DNA from: JAUWQU01 sp964564285
GTDB lineage: Bacteria > Planctomycetota > Phycisphaerae > SM23-33
Assembly: GCA_964564285.1 (NCBI GenBank)
Contig: CAZMBZ010000002.1
Location: forward strand, 10,022-74,021
DNA: 64,000 nt
Direction of reading: 5' to 3'
Made by a program: the position numbers and the translations under genes. The notes under the pieces were generated by a model. The model was not told where the DNA came from. It was given only the letters and a program-made list of their open reading frames with translations, and searched no databases. This document shows positions 1 through 8,190 of this stretch, in pieces (the first letter of the stretch is position 1; the number at the start of each line of letters is the position of its first letter).

Positions 1-2
1 CA

Positions 3-1934
3 GCCAACCTGGATGCCGAGTTCAGAATGGCCGAACGGGCCGCGGAGTCCCTGGCTTCCCTGGTGTCCGAGCAGACGGCTGCGACGATCAACAGACGGGC
101 CGATGTGATGCTTCGCGGCGTGCTGCTCAGCAGGGCAGGAGTGCAGGCGGTTACGATTGCCCTCGGACCCGCGGAAGGCCCGGGCGGGCAGGCCGACGAG
201 CCGTTTGGGCGGTACACGGCGCGGCGTATCTCCCGCACCGGCCAGCCCAAACCTCCGGCGCGCCATGGTCGAGGCCCTCGCCGCCGACCTTCGCCGCCGG
301 CTTCCGCTCCGTCGCCAACTTCGGCCCCGTCGCCGGACGAGTCGATCGACCTGTCCGACCCGTCGAACGATTCCACCGAGCCTCCGCCTGTCGGCCCGGC
401 CAACTTATACGCACAAGGCATCCGCCGGGGCGACCTGGCCAAGGTATCCCCGGACTTCCGCAGCCAGAAGTGCTACTTCGATGCCAACCAGTACCGCAGG
501 ACGATATGGACCGAACCTTTGCTGGATGATAAGATCGCCATCGCCCCGGTCTGCCGGTGCGTCAGGCCAATTGTGCGCGATGGAAAGTTCCTCGGCGTGG
601 TGGCTGTCGATTTGTCGATACGCTCGCTGCGCGGAGCTCTGACCGAGACAAAGCTTGAGAGCGGATACTGTATACTTGTCAGCCGGGATGGCTTGCTCGT
701 CAGCCACCCGCGGAAAGATATCGCCATGCGGCAGACGCTGGCCGGCCTGGCCCAGCGAGAAAACAAGCCCGAGCTATACGACCTGTCCGCCCGAATGATC
801 GCCGGCGAGAGCAGAGTTATGGAGTTCGACGACTTCCATACCAAACTTCCCAGTTGGGTGGTCTTCGCGCCGATCCGATCCAGTGGATGGTCCTTCGGGG
901 TAGTCATCCCGAAACGGCTCATCCTCGCGCCGATCGATGACTGGCTTCGACGCGACCTGGCCGTCATGGTCGGCGGGCTCGGGGTCATCGTGTTCGTGGT
1001 GACCATGGTGTCGGTCAGGATCACCCGCCCCATAGGCAGGTTGGTTACGGCCGTGCGAGCCCTGGGCGGCGGCGACCTGCGCTTGCGTGTCGGTGGCACG
1101 CATCGTCGCGACGAGTTGGGCGAGCTCAGCCGGGCCTTCAACGGCATGGTGCGGGCGCTGGCTCACCATGTCGAGGCTCGCATGCGCGAGGCAGCGTCGC
1201 GAAAGGCAGTCGAGAGCGAACTCAAGGTCGCTCGCGAGATACAGGCTTCCCTCCTGCCGACTCACTTCCCGCAGCGACAGGAGTTCGAACTGCACGCCAT
1301 GATCGTGCCCGCGAAGGAAGTCGCCGGCGACTTCTTCGACTTCTTCTACGTGCGCGAAAACGAGCTGGCGCTGCTGATCGCCGACGTTTCCGGCAAGGGC
1401 GTGCCCGCAGCGCTGTTCATGGCGGTCACGCGAACGGTTATTCGAAACCAGGCGATGTCCGGGCTTCCCCCGGCCGAGGTGCTCAACCGGGCGAACCGCC
1501 TGCTGGTTCAGGGCAACGAAAGAATGATGTTCGTGACGATGTTCTTCGCCCACTACAACCTCACCACTGGAAAGCTTGTCTACGCCAACGCAGGGCACAA
1601 CCCACCCGTCATGAGCAATGGCGCCGGCGGCGTGCGGAAGTTCGGCTCGTCGACCGGGCCGATCCTCGGCGTCTTCGAGGACGAGCAGTACACGCAGAAG
1701 GAGACCGTCCTGGAATCGGGCGACTCCCTGGTGCTGTACACCGACGGAGTAACCGAGGCCATGGATGCCGACGATCAGCAGTATCGGCTGGAGCATCTTG
1801 CCCGCATCGTGGCTGACAACCCCACGGCCTCGCCCGAGGAAATTTGTGGACTGGTTGTCCAATCCGTGGAGTCATACCGCTCGCATCCCCAGCAGGATGA
1901 TGTGACCCTTCTCGTGCTGAGACGAAACCGTTGA
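3..1934 (+). CDS. Membrane-bound SpoIIE/PP2C-type serine phosphatase with HAMP domain, 5' partial
   Basis: The reading frame is open to the left window edge, so the true start lies upstream. The part seen has an N-terminal extracytoplasmic sensor region with a Cache-like stretch around the WTEP motif (about residue 160 from the ATG at 27). One membrane helix follows at about 308-330, then a HAMP segment beginning ITRPIGRLVTAVRALGGGDL, then a SpoIIE/PP2C phosphatase domain. The phosphatase motifs are GDFFDFF, ADVSGKG, NAGHNPP, YTDGVTEA and QQDDVTLL, and they include the expected metal-binding aspartates. By family it is an RsbU-like regulator that dephosphorylates an anti-anti-sigma (STAS) protein in response to an outside signal; no partner is visible here. 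Oddity: codons for residues about 50-125 encode a Pro/Ser/Arg-rich low-complexity stretch, and the other two frames are also open there, so a compensated frameshift cannot be excluded. Confidence 0.9.
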   Translation, partial: ANLDAEFRMAERAAESLASLVSEQTAATINRRADVMLRGVLLSRAGVQAVTIALGPAEGPGGQADEPFGRYTARRISRTGQPKPPARHGRGPRRRPSPPASAPSPTSAPSPDESIDLSDPSNDSTEPPPVGPANLYAQGIRRGDLAKVSPDFRSQKCYFDANQYRRTIWTEPLLDDKIAIAPVCRCVRPIVRDGKFLGVVAVDLSIRSLRGALTETKLESGYCILVSRDGLLVSHPRKDIAMRQTLAGLAQRENKPELYDLSARMIAGESRVMEFDDFHTKLPSWVVFAPIRSSGWSFGVVIPKRLILAPIDDWLRRDLAVMVGGLGVIVFVVTMVSVRITRPIGRLVTAVRALGGGDLRLRVGGTHRRDELGELSRAFNGMVRALAHHVEARMREAASRKAVESELKVAREIQASLLPTHFPQRQEFELHAMIVPAKEVAGDFFDFFYVRENELALLIADVSGKGVPAALFMAVTRTVIRNQAMSGLPPAEVLNRANRLLVQGNERMMFVTMFFAHYNLTTGKLVYANAGHNPPVMSNGAGGVRKFGSSTGPILGVFEDEQYTQKETVLESGDSLVLYTDGVTEAMDADDQQYRLEHLARIVADNPTASPEEICGLVVQSVESYRSHPQQDDVTLLVLRRNR

Positions 1935-2030
1935 GCGGTGGCATTGCATCTTGACGCCGCCGAGGGGGGCGGGGTATTCTCAGACGCATCAGGGCCGCGA
2001 GCGGCCGTGGCGTGGCGTGGTGCATGTCCT

Positions 2031-2933
2031 ATGGAACAGTTTCCAAACATTTCGATAATCGGACCCGGCAAGGTCGGCACTGCCATTGGCATATTGGCTG
2101 ACCGAGCGGGCCTGAGCGTGCTGGCCGTGGCGGGCGGCTCGGAAGGTGCCGCCGGCGCCTCCGCCAAGGCCATCGGCGAATGCGCCAGCGCGTGCAGCGT
2201 AACCGACGCCGCCGGGGCGGGCGAACTGGTGCTGCTGACCGTCCCGGACGACCGTATCGCCGAGGTATGCGCGCAACTGGCCCGCCAGCAGGCATTCGCG
2301 CCTGGCACGATCGTGGCCCATTGCAGCGGGGCGCTGTCCAGCGAGGTTCTCGCGCCGGCTCGCGACCAGTGCTGCTGCCTCATCGGGTCGATGCATCCGC
2401 TTCAGACCTTCCCGACCGTCGAGGCCGGCGTGGCGCGACTGCCGGGGGCGTGGTGTTTCTGCGAGGGCGACGACACGGCCGTGACGTGCCTGGAAAAACT
2501 CGCCCAGGCTATCGGCGCCCGCTCGGCACGGATAGCCCGGGCCGGCAAACCCGCCTACCACGCGGCCGCCGTCGTGGCGTGCAACTACCTCGTGGCCCTT
2601 ATGGACGCCTCGGCAAGGCTTGCTCAGCAGGCCGGGCTCGACCGCCAGACCTGGCTGTCCGCCGTCCTGCCCAGCATCCAGGCGACCTTGGACAACGTCT
2701 CCGCCATCGGTCCCGGAAAGGCCCTCACGGGTCCCATTTCCCGCGGCGATATCCAAACCGTCCGTCGGCACCTCGACGCTCTCGCCAGCGACGACGAAGG
2801 CGTGCGGGCACTCTACGCCGCCTGTGGACGCCAGACAGTAGCGCTCGCCCTGCGGGCCGGGAGAATCTCTCCCGAAGTCGCCGCCGAACTGACCGAAATG
2901 CTCCGCCAGTCCAACCCAGGCCAGGCGGGGTGA
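2031..2933 (+). CDS. Rossmann-like / DUF2520 domain protein
   Basis: This 300-residue protein opens with a dinucleotide-binding Rossmann motif (IIGPGKVGTAIG, residues 6-17). The strand-turn GELVLLTVPDDRIAEV follows, then IVAHCSGALSS and SMHPLQTFP. The C-terminal helical half matches the general plan of the Rossmann-like plus DUF2520 family, relatives of 6-phosphogluconate/ketopantoate-type dehydrogenases. The ATG at 2031 is preferred over an upstream in-frame GTG at 1938 because the Rossmann strand then begins a few residues in, as usual; no clear ribosome binding site decides it. Substrate is unknown for the family. It is 97 bp from the phosphatase gene and may be cotranscribed with it. Confidence 0.85.
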   Translation: MEQFPNISIIGPGKVGTAIGILADRAGLSVLAVAGGSEGAAGASAKAIGECASACSVTDAAGAGELVLLTVPDDRIAEVCAQLARQQAFAPGTIVAHCSGALSSEVLAPARDQCCCLIGSMHPLQTFPTVEAGVARLPGAWCFCEGDDTAVTCLEKLAQAIGARSARIARAGKPAYHAAAVVACNYLVALMDASARLAQQAGLDRQTWLSAVLPSIQATLDNVSAIGPGKALTGPISRGDIQTVRRHLDALASDDEGVRALYAACGRQTVALALRAGRISPEVAAELTEMLRQSNPGQAG

Positions 2934-3054
2934 AGGAACGATAATTCAAACCAAGTTGCTCGCAAAAAAGCGTGGGCAGATTGCGGATTTGACTTGGCGC
3001 GAAGTGGTCGCAACGCCACCATTGGTGTTCTGACGCCCGGCAGATCACTTCGAG

Positions 3055-3255
3055 TCAGGCTTCGAACAGTTCGCGAGGCAGCCTGTCCGCTACCTCTGCC
3101 GGGCTTGCGGTTTCCAGGAAGAGTTCCACTGCTTCCCGGAGGTTGTCGCGGGCTTGATCGATCGTATCGCCTTGGCTGGCTATGTCGAGCTCGGGGCAGA
3201 GCGAAACATAAAGTTCACCCTCTCGGTGAATCGCGGCCGTGAATGGTTTGGTCAT
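3055..3255 (-). CDS. HicB-like antitoxin-domain protein (solitary)
   Basis: This short minus-strand protein of 66 residues has the HicB core: FTAAIHREGELYVSLCPELD, then an ASQGDT turn and a helix DQARDNLREAVELFLE. The ATG at 3255 is used rather than one at 3282 because it places the beta-hairpin at the N-terminus, as in the family. HicB proteins bind and neutralise the HicA mRNA interferase and often repress their own operon. No HicA-like ORF (about 60 residues with a GSHH-type motif) is visible on either side. The sequence just downstream (2950-3050) has no convincing intact partner. It may be an orphan regulator or the remnant of a toxin-antitoxin pair. Confidence 0.75.
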   Translation of the reverse strand: MTKPFTAAIHREGELYVSLCPELDIASQGDTIDQARDNLREAVELFLETASPAEVADRLPRELFEA

Positions 3256-3428
3256 ATAGTCACTCCCCAAATCGTAAATCATTATACGCCAAGCTGCCTG
3301 TAACAGGAAGTCTTCGTTGGAAAAGGGAAAAACCCAGCGTTCGCTTTTTCGGATTGCCGCTTGCTATTTTGCCCGGATTATCGTTTCTTTTTGTTCCGTG
3401 TTTAGGCCATAGCACGAAGGGAATTGAC

Positions 3429-4403
3429 ATGGCGGCGAACATTATCGACGGCAAGGCGGTGGCGAAGGAGATCAAGCAGCAGTTGGCGGCCGAGGCGGTT
3501 GCGCTGCGGGTCTCGGGCCATCCGGTTCGGTTGGTCGCGGTGCAGGTCGGTCACGACGACGCCAGCGAGTACTACACGAAGATGCAGGCTCGCCAGGCCC
3601 AGGCTGTCGGGATCGACTATCAGTTGTTCGAGTTGTCGGCCGAGACCAGCCAGGACGAGGTTGTCGGGCAGGTTCTCAAGCTCGATGCGGATTCCAGCGT
3701 GTCGGGCCTTATCCTGCAAATGCCTCTTCCCAGGCACATTAACGCCGCAGCCGTGCAGTTGGCGATCAGTCCGGAAAAGGACGTTGAGGGCATGCATCCC
3801 GAGAATCTAGGTCGGCTTCTGACCGGTGGGGGCGTTGTGGCCCCATGCACGCCGATGGCGGCGATGGAACTGCTTGGGCGGGCGTGCCCCGAACTTTCCG
3901 GAAAGGAAGCGGTGGTTGTCGGGCGAAGCACCATTGTCGGCAAGCCTATCGCGTTGATGCTCCAGTACATGGAGAACTCGGCGACGGTCACGGTCTGCCA
4001 TTCGCGGACGAAGGACCTTGCATCCCACACGCGCCGGGCCGAGGTGCTCATCGCGGCGACGGGGCTCAGCCAGGGTCGCTGGGCTCGATACCAGCAGCAG
4101 CGCGGGGCCGGGAAGGATGTGGAACTCCCCGACCTTTCGCCGCTTATCTCGGCGGACATGGTGGCCGAGGGGGCGGTGGTCATCGACGTGGCGACCAATT
4201 ACATCCCGACGGGTTTTGACGAGTCGGGCGAGCCACTTAAGAATGATCGTGGCGAGGTGGCTCTCAAGAGCGTCGGCGACGTGGATTTCGCCGGGGCGTC
4301 CGCGCGGGCGTCGGCGATAACTCCCGTGCCGGGCGGGGTGGGGCCGGTCACGGTGGCGATGCTGCTGAAGAACACGATCTCCTGCGCCAAGGCGGGGCGG
4401 TAG
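3429..4403 (+). CDS. folD: FolD-family methylenetetrahydrofolate dehydrogenase, cyclohydrolase residues altered
   Basis: This 324-residue protein has the FolD fold. Its markers are IIDGKAVAKEIKQQL at the N-terminus, ILQMPLPRHIN, KDVEGMHPENLGRL, APCTPMAAMELL, the NADP-binding GRSTIVGKPIALML, and a C-terminal TPVPGGVGPVTVAMLLKNT. FolD oxidises methylene-THF to methenyl-THF and hydrolyses it to formyl-THF in the cytosol. Two catalytic positions differ from canonical FolD. The cyclohydrolase lysine after ASxxY is Gln53 (E. coli Lys54), and the VDG aspartate is Glu120 (E. coli Asp121). The protein is also about 35 residues longer than usual because of an insert around residues 218-250. The ATG at 3429 has AAGGG upstream; the longer upstream frame looks non-coding. 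It may be a monofunctional dehydrogenase. Confidence 0.85.
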   Translation: MAANIIDGKAVAKEIKQQLAAEAVALRVSGHPVRLVAVQVGHDDASEYYTKMQARQAQAVGIDYQLFELSAETSQDEVVGQVLKLDADSSVSGLILQMPLPRHINAAAVQLAISPEKDVEGMHPENLGRLLTGGGVVAPCTPMAAMELLGRACPELSGKEAVVVGRSTIVGKPIALMLQYMENSATVTVCHSRTKDLASHTRRAEVLIAATGLSQGRWARYQQQRGAGKDVELPDLSPLISADMVAEGAVVIDVATNYIPTGFDESGEPLKNDRGEVALKSVGDVDFAGASARASAITPVPGGVGPVTVAMLLKNTISCAKAGR

Positions 4404-4564
4404 TGGTCTGGCCTGCCCTGACTGCCTTCGCGGGCCTCAGCAGCCTGCGTTTGGCGGAGGATTTCATCGTGTGGTGTTGGCAAAGGTCAGGCTCGCGAGA
4501 GGCGATCTTGTCGCCCGAGGTTTTCGCCTTTTTGCGAAAAACTTTGACGGTTTTGAAAAAACCT

Positions 4565-4592
4565 TTGACAGCATTTAGGGGCTGAGTATACT
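4565..4592 (+). promoter_or_regulatory. Sigma70-like promoter for tRNA-Thr / tuf
   Basis: TTGACA (4565-4570) and TATACT (4587-4592) are separated by 16 bp. The start point would be near 4599, about 70 bp before tRNA-Thr. The sequence just upstream (4527-4564) is A/T-rich with repeated runs of T and A, as expected of an UP element of a strong stable-RNA promoter. Confidence 0.75.
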
Positions 4593-4669
4593 TAACAATC
4601 CGATTTTTTCGGCCATGGTGTAGGTGTATCCATACGTGGGCGACACACGGGTTTTGAGTTGTAACCTGT

Positions 4670-4741
<72 letters not shown>

Positions 4742-4915
4742 TGTATGAGCCGCGACGGGGCTGGGCTCCGGCTGGCGGCAGGCATCGGGTAGTTGCGTCG
4801 CATAGCGGTTTGAAGAAAAGCGGCAGCCTCACCATCGGCGGAAGTCGCCATGGCGAAGTCGGCGAGTCAGAAGAAAGTACGACTGATATAAGTTTATAGG
4901 CAAGGAGCGTGACGA

Positions 4916-6124
4916 ATGGCCAAGGAAGTTTTTAAGAGAACAAAGCCCCACGTCAATGTCGGCACAATTGGGCACGTTGACCACGGCAAGACGACGCTGA
5001 CGGCGGCGATCACTATGATTCTGGAGAAGGAAGGTCTGGCGAAGTACAAAGCGTACGATGACATCGCCAAGGCTTCGGAATCCCAGGGACGTCGTGACGC
5101 GACGAAGATTCTGACTATCGCCACCGCCCACGTGGAATACGAGTCGGCCAATCGGCACTACGCCCATGTCGACTGTCCCGGGCATGCCGACTATGTCAAG
5201 AACATGATTACCGGCGCCGCACAGATGGACGGGGCGATCCTGGTCGTCTCGGCCGCCGACGGCCCGATGCCGCAGACTCGCGAGCACGTTCTCTTGGCCC
5301 GCCAGGTAAACGTGCCGGCCTTGGTGGTCTTCCTGAACAAGGTCGACCTCGTGGACGACGACGAACTGCTGGAACTGGTCGATATGGAAGTTCGCGAGCT
5401 TCTCAGCAAGTACGACTTCCCAGGTGACGATTGCCCGGTCATTCGCGGCTCGGCCATCAACGCAATCAACCATCCCGAAGATCCCAAGTTCAAGCAGCCG
5501 ATTCTGGATCTCGTCGAGGCCTTGGATACCTACATCCCCGAGCCGACTCGCGAGACCGACAAGCCGTTCCTTATGCCCATCGAAGACGTATTCTCGATCA
5601 AGGGCCGCGGCACGGTTGGCACCGGTCGTATCGAGCGTGGCCAGATTAAGGTTGGCGAGAAGGTCGAGATCATCGGCCTTGGCGACACCCAGAATACCAC
5701 CGTTACGGGCGTTGAGATGTTCAACAAGATGCTCGATCAGGGCCAGGCCGGCGATAACGTCGGTTGCCTGCTCCGCGGTGTCGAGAAGGAAGCCCTGGAG
5801 CGTGGAATGGTCCTGGCCAAGCCGGGCAGCATTACCCCGCACCACAAGTTCGAGGGCGAGGTTTATGTCCTGACGAAAGAGGAAGGTGGCCGACACAACC
5901 CGTTCTTCACGGGCTATCGTCCTCAGTTCTACTTCCGCACCACTGACGTCACCGGCACCATCAAGCTGATGGGCGGGGCCGAAATGTGCATGCCCGGCGA
6001 CAACGTCGGCATGGAAGTGGACTTGCTGAACACCAAGATCGCCATGGAAGAGGGTCTGCGGTTCGCCATTCGTGAAGGCGGCAGGACCATCGGTGCAGGC
6101 GTTGTGACTAAGATCCTGGAGTAG
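4916..6124 (+). CDS. tuf: Elongation factor Tu
   Basis: This 402-residue GTPase delivers aminoacyl-tRNA to the ribosome. The P-loop GHVDHGKT lies at about residues 18-25, DCPGHADY at about 82 and the guanine-specificity motif NKVD at about 137. Domains 2 and 3 follow, with RGTVGTGRIERG, HHKFEGEVYVLTKEEGG and a GTIKLMGG segment near the C-terminus. Length and sequence are normal. It starts at an ATG behind AAGGAG. It is the only tuf in the window; there is no second copy after fusA. It shares a transcript with the upstream tRNA-Thr and probably with rpmG, which begins 6 bp after its stop. Confidence 0.99.
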   Translation: MAKEVFKRTKPHVNVGTIGHVDHGKTTLTAAITMILEKEGLAKYKAYDDIAKASESQGRRDATKILTIATAHVEYESANRHYAHVDCPGHADYVKNMITGAAQMDGAILVVSAADGPMPQTREHVLLARQVNVPALVVFLNKVDLVDDDELLELVDMEVRELLSKYDFPGDDCPVIRGSAINAINHPEDPKFKQPILDLVEALDTYIPEPTRETDKPFLMPIEDVFSIKGRGTVGTGRIERGQIKVGEKVEIIGLGDTQNTTVTGVEMFNKMLDQGQAGDNVGCLLRGVEKEALERGMVLAKPGSITPHHKFEGEVYVLTKEEGGRHNPFFTGYRPQFYFRTTDVTGTIKLMGGAEMCMPGDNVGMEVDLLNTKIAMEEGLRFAIREGGRTIGAGVVTKILE

Positions 6125-6130
6125 TGTCCA

Positions 6131-6298
6131 ATGGCCAAATCGAAGGCAAGAGAATACGTGTGGATGCAATGCACCGAATGTGGCAGTCTTAACTACCGCA
6201 CCAACGTGCGTGTCCAAGGTGGCGTGCCGAAGCTTCAGTTGAAGAAGTTCTGCCCGCGAACCCGGACGCATACCGTCCACAAGTTGAAGCGAAAGTAG
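6131..6298 (+). CDS. rpmG: 50S ribosomal protein L33
   Basis: This small basic protein of 55 residues (start MAKSKAREYVWMQCTECGS) lies between tuf and tRNA-Trp. It has the L33 pattern with CTEC at residues 14-17 and FCPRTRTHTVHKLK near the C-terminus. The canonical zinc form has CPxC at the second knuckle, but here the fourth cysteine is threonine (CPRT), leaving three cysteines. L33 sits near the E-site of the large subunit. The rpmG-tRNA-Trp-secE-nusG order is a widespread arrangement and supports the call. Confidence 0.95.
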   Translation: MAKSKAREYVWMQCTECGSLNYRTNVRVQGGVPKLQLKKFCPRTRTHTVHKLKRK

Positions 6299-6425
6299 TT
6301 TCCGTAAAATCTGCCGGGCACAGGATCCCGGATTGAAACGGACGCAGGCGACCCGCCGGGCGTAGGCCTCAGACAAGGTCGACCAAACCGCCCGAAGTCG
6401 GGGTGCCTGCGAGCCGTACCCATAT

Positions 6426-6498
<73 letters not shown>

Positions 6499-6552
6499 TT
6501 GTGTTAGGTTGGCGGGGCGGAAGAGGCGAACCTGGTATAGGAAACGTTAAAC

Positions 6553-6945
6553 GTGGCTTTTTTCGACATATACAAAAAGGGACAGGGACGATACGCACGG
6601 ATCGTCACATTTGTCTCGGGCGTTGTCCTTGGCATTGGTGGCGCTATTGTGCTGAGCAATAAGCTGGCGCTTTATGCGCCGCCGGTGGTTCAGTATGGCG
6701 TGCCCTCCCTGTTCGTTGCGGTCCTTGGGCTGGTGCTGTTTTGGGTCGTGAATCGCCCCAAGTCGGCAGACTTCCTGATCGCCACAGAAGGCGAGATGAA
6801 GAAGGTCTCCTGGTCCAGCCGCAAGGAAATTATTGGATCGACCAAGGTGGTCATCGTCGCGACGTTCATGATGGCGGCGCTTCTGGCGGCCGTGGACGCG
6901 GGTTTCGCGGTGTTGTTTAGAGTCATCGGCGTGATGGGAAGCTAA
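6553..6945 (+). CDS. secE: Preprotein translocase subunit SecE
   Basis: This 130-residue membrane protein starts with GTG. Two hydrophobic helices come first (about 17-38 and 45-66). The conserved SecE amphipathic segment EGEMKKVSWSSRKEIIGST follows, then the C-terminal membrane helix (about 100-125). SecE clamps SecY in the translocon. Three helices resemble the gammaproteobacterial form rather than the single-helix form of Firmicutes. nusG follows after 25 bp, the usual pairing. Confidence 0.95.
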   Translation: MAFFDIYKKGQGRYARIVTFVSGVVLGIGGAIVLSNKLALYAPPVVQYGVPSLFVAVLGLVLFWVVNRPKSADFLIATEGEMKKVSWSSRKEIIGSTKVVIVATFMMAALLAAVDAGFAVLFRVIGVMGS

Positions 6946-6970
6946 CGCTTCCAGCATCGGAAACTAACGA

Positions 6971-7525
6971 ATGGCCAAGCAATGGTATGTGCTCCGGGTC
7001 GCGTCGAACAAGGAAGAATCTGTTCGCGAAGCGCTGGCGCGCAAAGTGACAATCGAAGGCCTCGATGAGAAGATCGGGCGAATCCTCGTGCCTACCGAGC
7101 GGCGCCCCAGCCCCCGTGGGCGAGCGGGCGAGAAGAAGTACGTCGAACGCAAGATGTATCCCGGCTACGTCTTCATCGAGATGGAGTTGGAGGAAGATGG
7201 GCGAATCGGCGAGGACGCTTGGTTCCTGATCCGTGAGACCACCGGAGTGGGTGATTTCATCGGGACCAGCGGCAAGCCGACCGCTATGAAGCCCTCCGAC
7301 GTTGAGAAGATGCTCTTGCAGGTCGAGAAGGCCCAGGAAGGCGCGCCGGTTAGCGTGGACTTCGTAAAGGGCGACATGGTTAAGATAAAGGAAGGCGCTT
7401 TCGAAAACTTCGAGGGCGCCGTCGACGAGGTTCTGCCCGACAAGGGGCTTATCCGCGTCGAGGTAACGATTTTTGGTCGGGCCACACCCGTCGAGTTGGA
7501 ATACTGGCAGGTGGAGAAGGCCTGA
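6971..7525 (+). CDS. nusG: Transcription termination/antitermination factor NusG
   Basis: The protein has 184 residues. The NGN domain begins KQWYVLRVASNKEESV and carries the typical MYPGYVFIEMELEED. The C-terminal KOW domain (about 130-184) contains KGDMVKIKEGAFENFEGAVDEV. NusG binds the RNA polymerase clamp and couples it to Rho or to ribosomal protein S10. A short linker, RPSPRGRAGEKKY, sits inside the NGN domain as in many non-proteobacterial NusGs. It lies 25 bp after secE and about 100 bp before rplK. Confidence 0.97.
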   Translation: MAKQWYVLRVASNKEESVREALARKVTIEGLDEKIGRILVPTERRPSPRGRAGEKKYVERKMYPGYVFIEMELEEDGRIGEDAWFLIRETTGVGDFIGTSGKPTAMKPSDVEKMLLQVEKAQEGAPVSVDFVKGDMVKIKEGAFENFEGAVDEVLPDKGLIRVEVTIFGRATPVELEYWQVEKA

Positions 7526-7630
7526 CGATTCCGGGTTCGTCCCGCGACGACTTGTGTATCGGTCCCGCCGGGAAGCCATCAAAGAGACAACGAGACGAAT
7601 TACCGTCGATATTCACGAAAGTAGTCAGAC

Positions 7631-8056
7631 ATGGCCAAGGAAATGGTAGCTCAGATAAAGTTGCAGGCCGCGGGCGGCAAAGCCACTCCGGCACCGCCAA
7701 TCGGTCCGGCCCTCGGCCAGCACAACGTCAACATCGGCCAGTTCGTCAGCCAGTTCAACGAGCGGACGCGCGAGTTCGATGGCATGCCGATCCCGGTTGT
7801 CATCAACGTTTACGGTGATCGAACGTTCACGTTCATCATTAAAAGCCCGCCGGCCTCGGCACTTCTGAAGGAAGCCGCCCAGGTCGACAAGGGTTCCGGC
7901 GTGCCCAACAAAGAGAAGGTCGGCACGGTGACGCTCGAGCAGGTTCGGGCTATCGCCGAGCGGAAGATTGCCGACCTCAACGCTCGCGATCTCGATGCAG
8001 CCAGCCGGATCATAGAGGGCACGGCGCGGTCGATGGGCATCACCGTAACCAAGTAA
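7631..8056 (+). CDS. rplK: 50S ribosomal protein L11
   Basis: The 141 residues match L11 in full length. The N-terminus MAKEMVAQIKLQAAGGKATP is followed by APPIGPALGQHNVNI, which forms the proline-rich thiostrepton-contact region. The C-terminal RNA-binding domain includes VRAIAERKIADLNA and ends IIEGTARSMGITVTK. L11 forms the GTPase-associated centre with 23S rRNA. First gene of the rplKAJL group. Confidence 0.98.
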   Translation: MAKEMVAQIKLQAAGGKATPAPPIGPALGQHNVNIGQFVSQFNERTREFDGMPIPVVINVYGDRTFTFIIKSPPASALLKEAAQVDKGSGVPNKEKVGTVTLEQVRAIAERKIADLNARDLDAASRIIEGTARSMGITVTK

Positions 8057-8190
8057 GCGTATTATTCGTGCCGCCTTCGCCCACCTGCAAAGCGGGCGAG
8101 TGGTTGGCATGTGTCGGTTGACGCCGCGGGCGTCTGGGCCAACCACGAGCCTTTTATCGTGGGAGTCCTTTGGGGCGAATAGGAATTGCC

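Noticed and set aside
2940..3054. Possible HicA toxin remnant next to the HicB-like gene
   Set aside because: Only a vague resemblance in one frame and no GSHH-type motif; not enough to call a pseudogene.
4829..6376. A 515-codon minus-strand frame opposite tuf
   Set aside because: It is antisense to EF-Tu and spans rpmG too; no ribosome binding site or family similarity.
8170..8190. TTG start for rplA seven codons upstream
   Set aside because: The ATG at 8191 has AGGA at the right distance and gives the usual L1 length.
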